Assembly: GCA_035041965.1 (NCBI GenBank)
Contig: JAPYMA010003011.1
Span: 310,001 to 374,000 of the forward strand
Length of the DNA stretch: 64,000 nt
Direction of reading: 5' to 3'
DNA from: Anisakis pegreffii
Taxonomy: Eukaryota > Nematoda > Chromadorea > Rhabditida > Anisakidae
Under the pieces are notes generated by a model that searched no databases, was not told where the DNA came from, and worked only from the letters and a program-made list of their open reading frames with translations. Shown here in pieces: positions 63,096-64,000 of the stretch. Numbering within the stretch: the stretch's first letter is position 1; every line of letters begins with the position of its first letter. The position numbers were made by a program, and so were the translations under genes.

Positions 63096-64000
63096 CGAAC
63101 AAATGAAATGACTGTTTGAAGTGATCCGTATGAGTCACCATTGTAGCTGATGGACTGCAAACTGCCAATCATTATGCTACGCATATGTGTCTTCAATCAG
63201 GTACTCATTCGAGTGATTGGTTTCTGTTCTTGTGTGAGATCTGCACAATATAAAAATCTCTTCTGCGTTTGTGGCACAGTTAATTCACGCTTGTTTTTAT
63301 TGGATGTAAGCGAATGCTTCATCATTCATGTTCAATGAGGAGGTGCCTTTTTTTGAGCTGCCCGCTTCCTTAGCGGATTCAAGAATGAGGATGGTACTAT
63401 ACATCACTGCACAACATTTAAGTTGAATTCGGTAGCTTCAGCTAATATTTAGAGTGCTTATGGAGTTTCATTGAAATTGTATTCACATAACATTGAATAG
63501 TCCCCTCAAAAAAAAAAAAACGCAATCACTGGTATCGAACGTCATCATGCATTTAAGATGTGCATTGCGGATATCACCTTTTCAAATTCCTCTCTAACAC
63601 TCCAGGGAAATTCCGCTTCGATAGGGTTTTATATAGTAGATGCAATGGAAGAAGTGAAACACTGCTGCTTCCAACTATCAGCGTTCCGGACAATTGCTCT
63701 ACGCCTAAATTTCCTCATTAAAGTTAATCTCACACGTTAACTGATTCAACCACACTTTCTCTCGACAAAACCAAATGAACGAACCATCGATGTGATGCAC
63801 TTCTGCGAAAGATGTCTCTTCGTAATCGGCATGATTGTTGATTGCGATGGATCAAAGAACGAATGGACGGTGCGAGTCAACAAGCAATCACTGAGCAGCA
63901 GTGTTCACTACAGTCAGCAATGATCATCCCTGGTAAGGCACTGCCGAATGCACCTTTTAAAGGAGAGTCTGACCACATGCAGAGCTTGATACGTTTATGT
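63096..64000. other. Window end, no gene assigned
   Basis: Short plus-strand ORFs start with ATG at 63150 and 63558 but have no splice or family support. Confidence 0.4.

Noticed and set aside
1..64000. tRNA, rRNA and organellar genes
   Set aside because: I looked for box B-like GGTTCGANTCC and conserved rRNA words and saw none; a covariance-model search would be decisive.

Overview
This is an AT-rich animal nuclear genomic window, almost certainly from a nematode. The strongest evidence is a complete cuticlin (nematode cuticle ZP protein), a casein-kinase-1/TTBK-like kinase of the type expanded in nematodes, very short coding exons with GT..AG introns ending in TTTCAG-like acceptors, and gene starts that lie just after acceptor-like sites, as expected for trans-spliced leaders. 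Genus and species cannot be decided from what I see.

Three genes can be read end to end with every exon phase agreeing: a cut-1-like cuticlin (21340-23214, +, 3 exons, 382 aa), a polypeptide N-acetylgalactosaminyltransferase (37512-44157, +, 14 exons, 628 aa) and a CK1/TTBK-like protein kinase (49397-46485, -, 8 exons, 354 aa). They share no pathway beyond general surface/secretory biology (cuticle protein, O-glycosylation in the Golgi) and lie kilobases apart.

A second tier consists of unidentified genes supported by splice sites and phase: a two-exon gene at 6666-7438, a 9-exon disordered and tail-anchored candidate at 28610-34171, a 41-residue membrane microprotein at 26958-27083, a two-exon minus-strand gene at 63095-62476, and several shorter exon chains (10651-11204, 13671-14169, 17051-16778, 19878-20427, 21184-20513, 24005-24206). 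These have no recognised family, so their exon limits are provisional.

The rest is sparse intergenic DNA with decayed repeats: a broken non-LTR retrotransposon reverse transcriptase at about 12565-13020, three related hAT-like relics at 28.2-31.0 kb, a 36-bp minisatellite of 27.6 copies (24879-25872), a G-rich purine tract (27213-27279), two near-perfect inverted repeats (30836-30878 and 61953-62035) and a 50-bp direct repeat spaced exactly 500 bp (45.6/46.1 kb). I found no rRNA, tRNA or CRISPR array.
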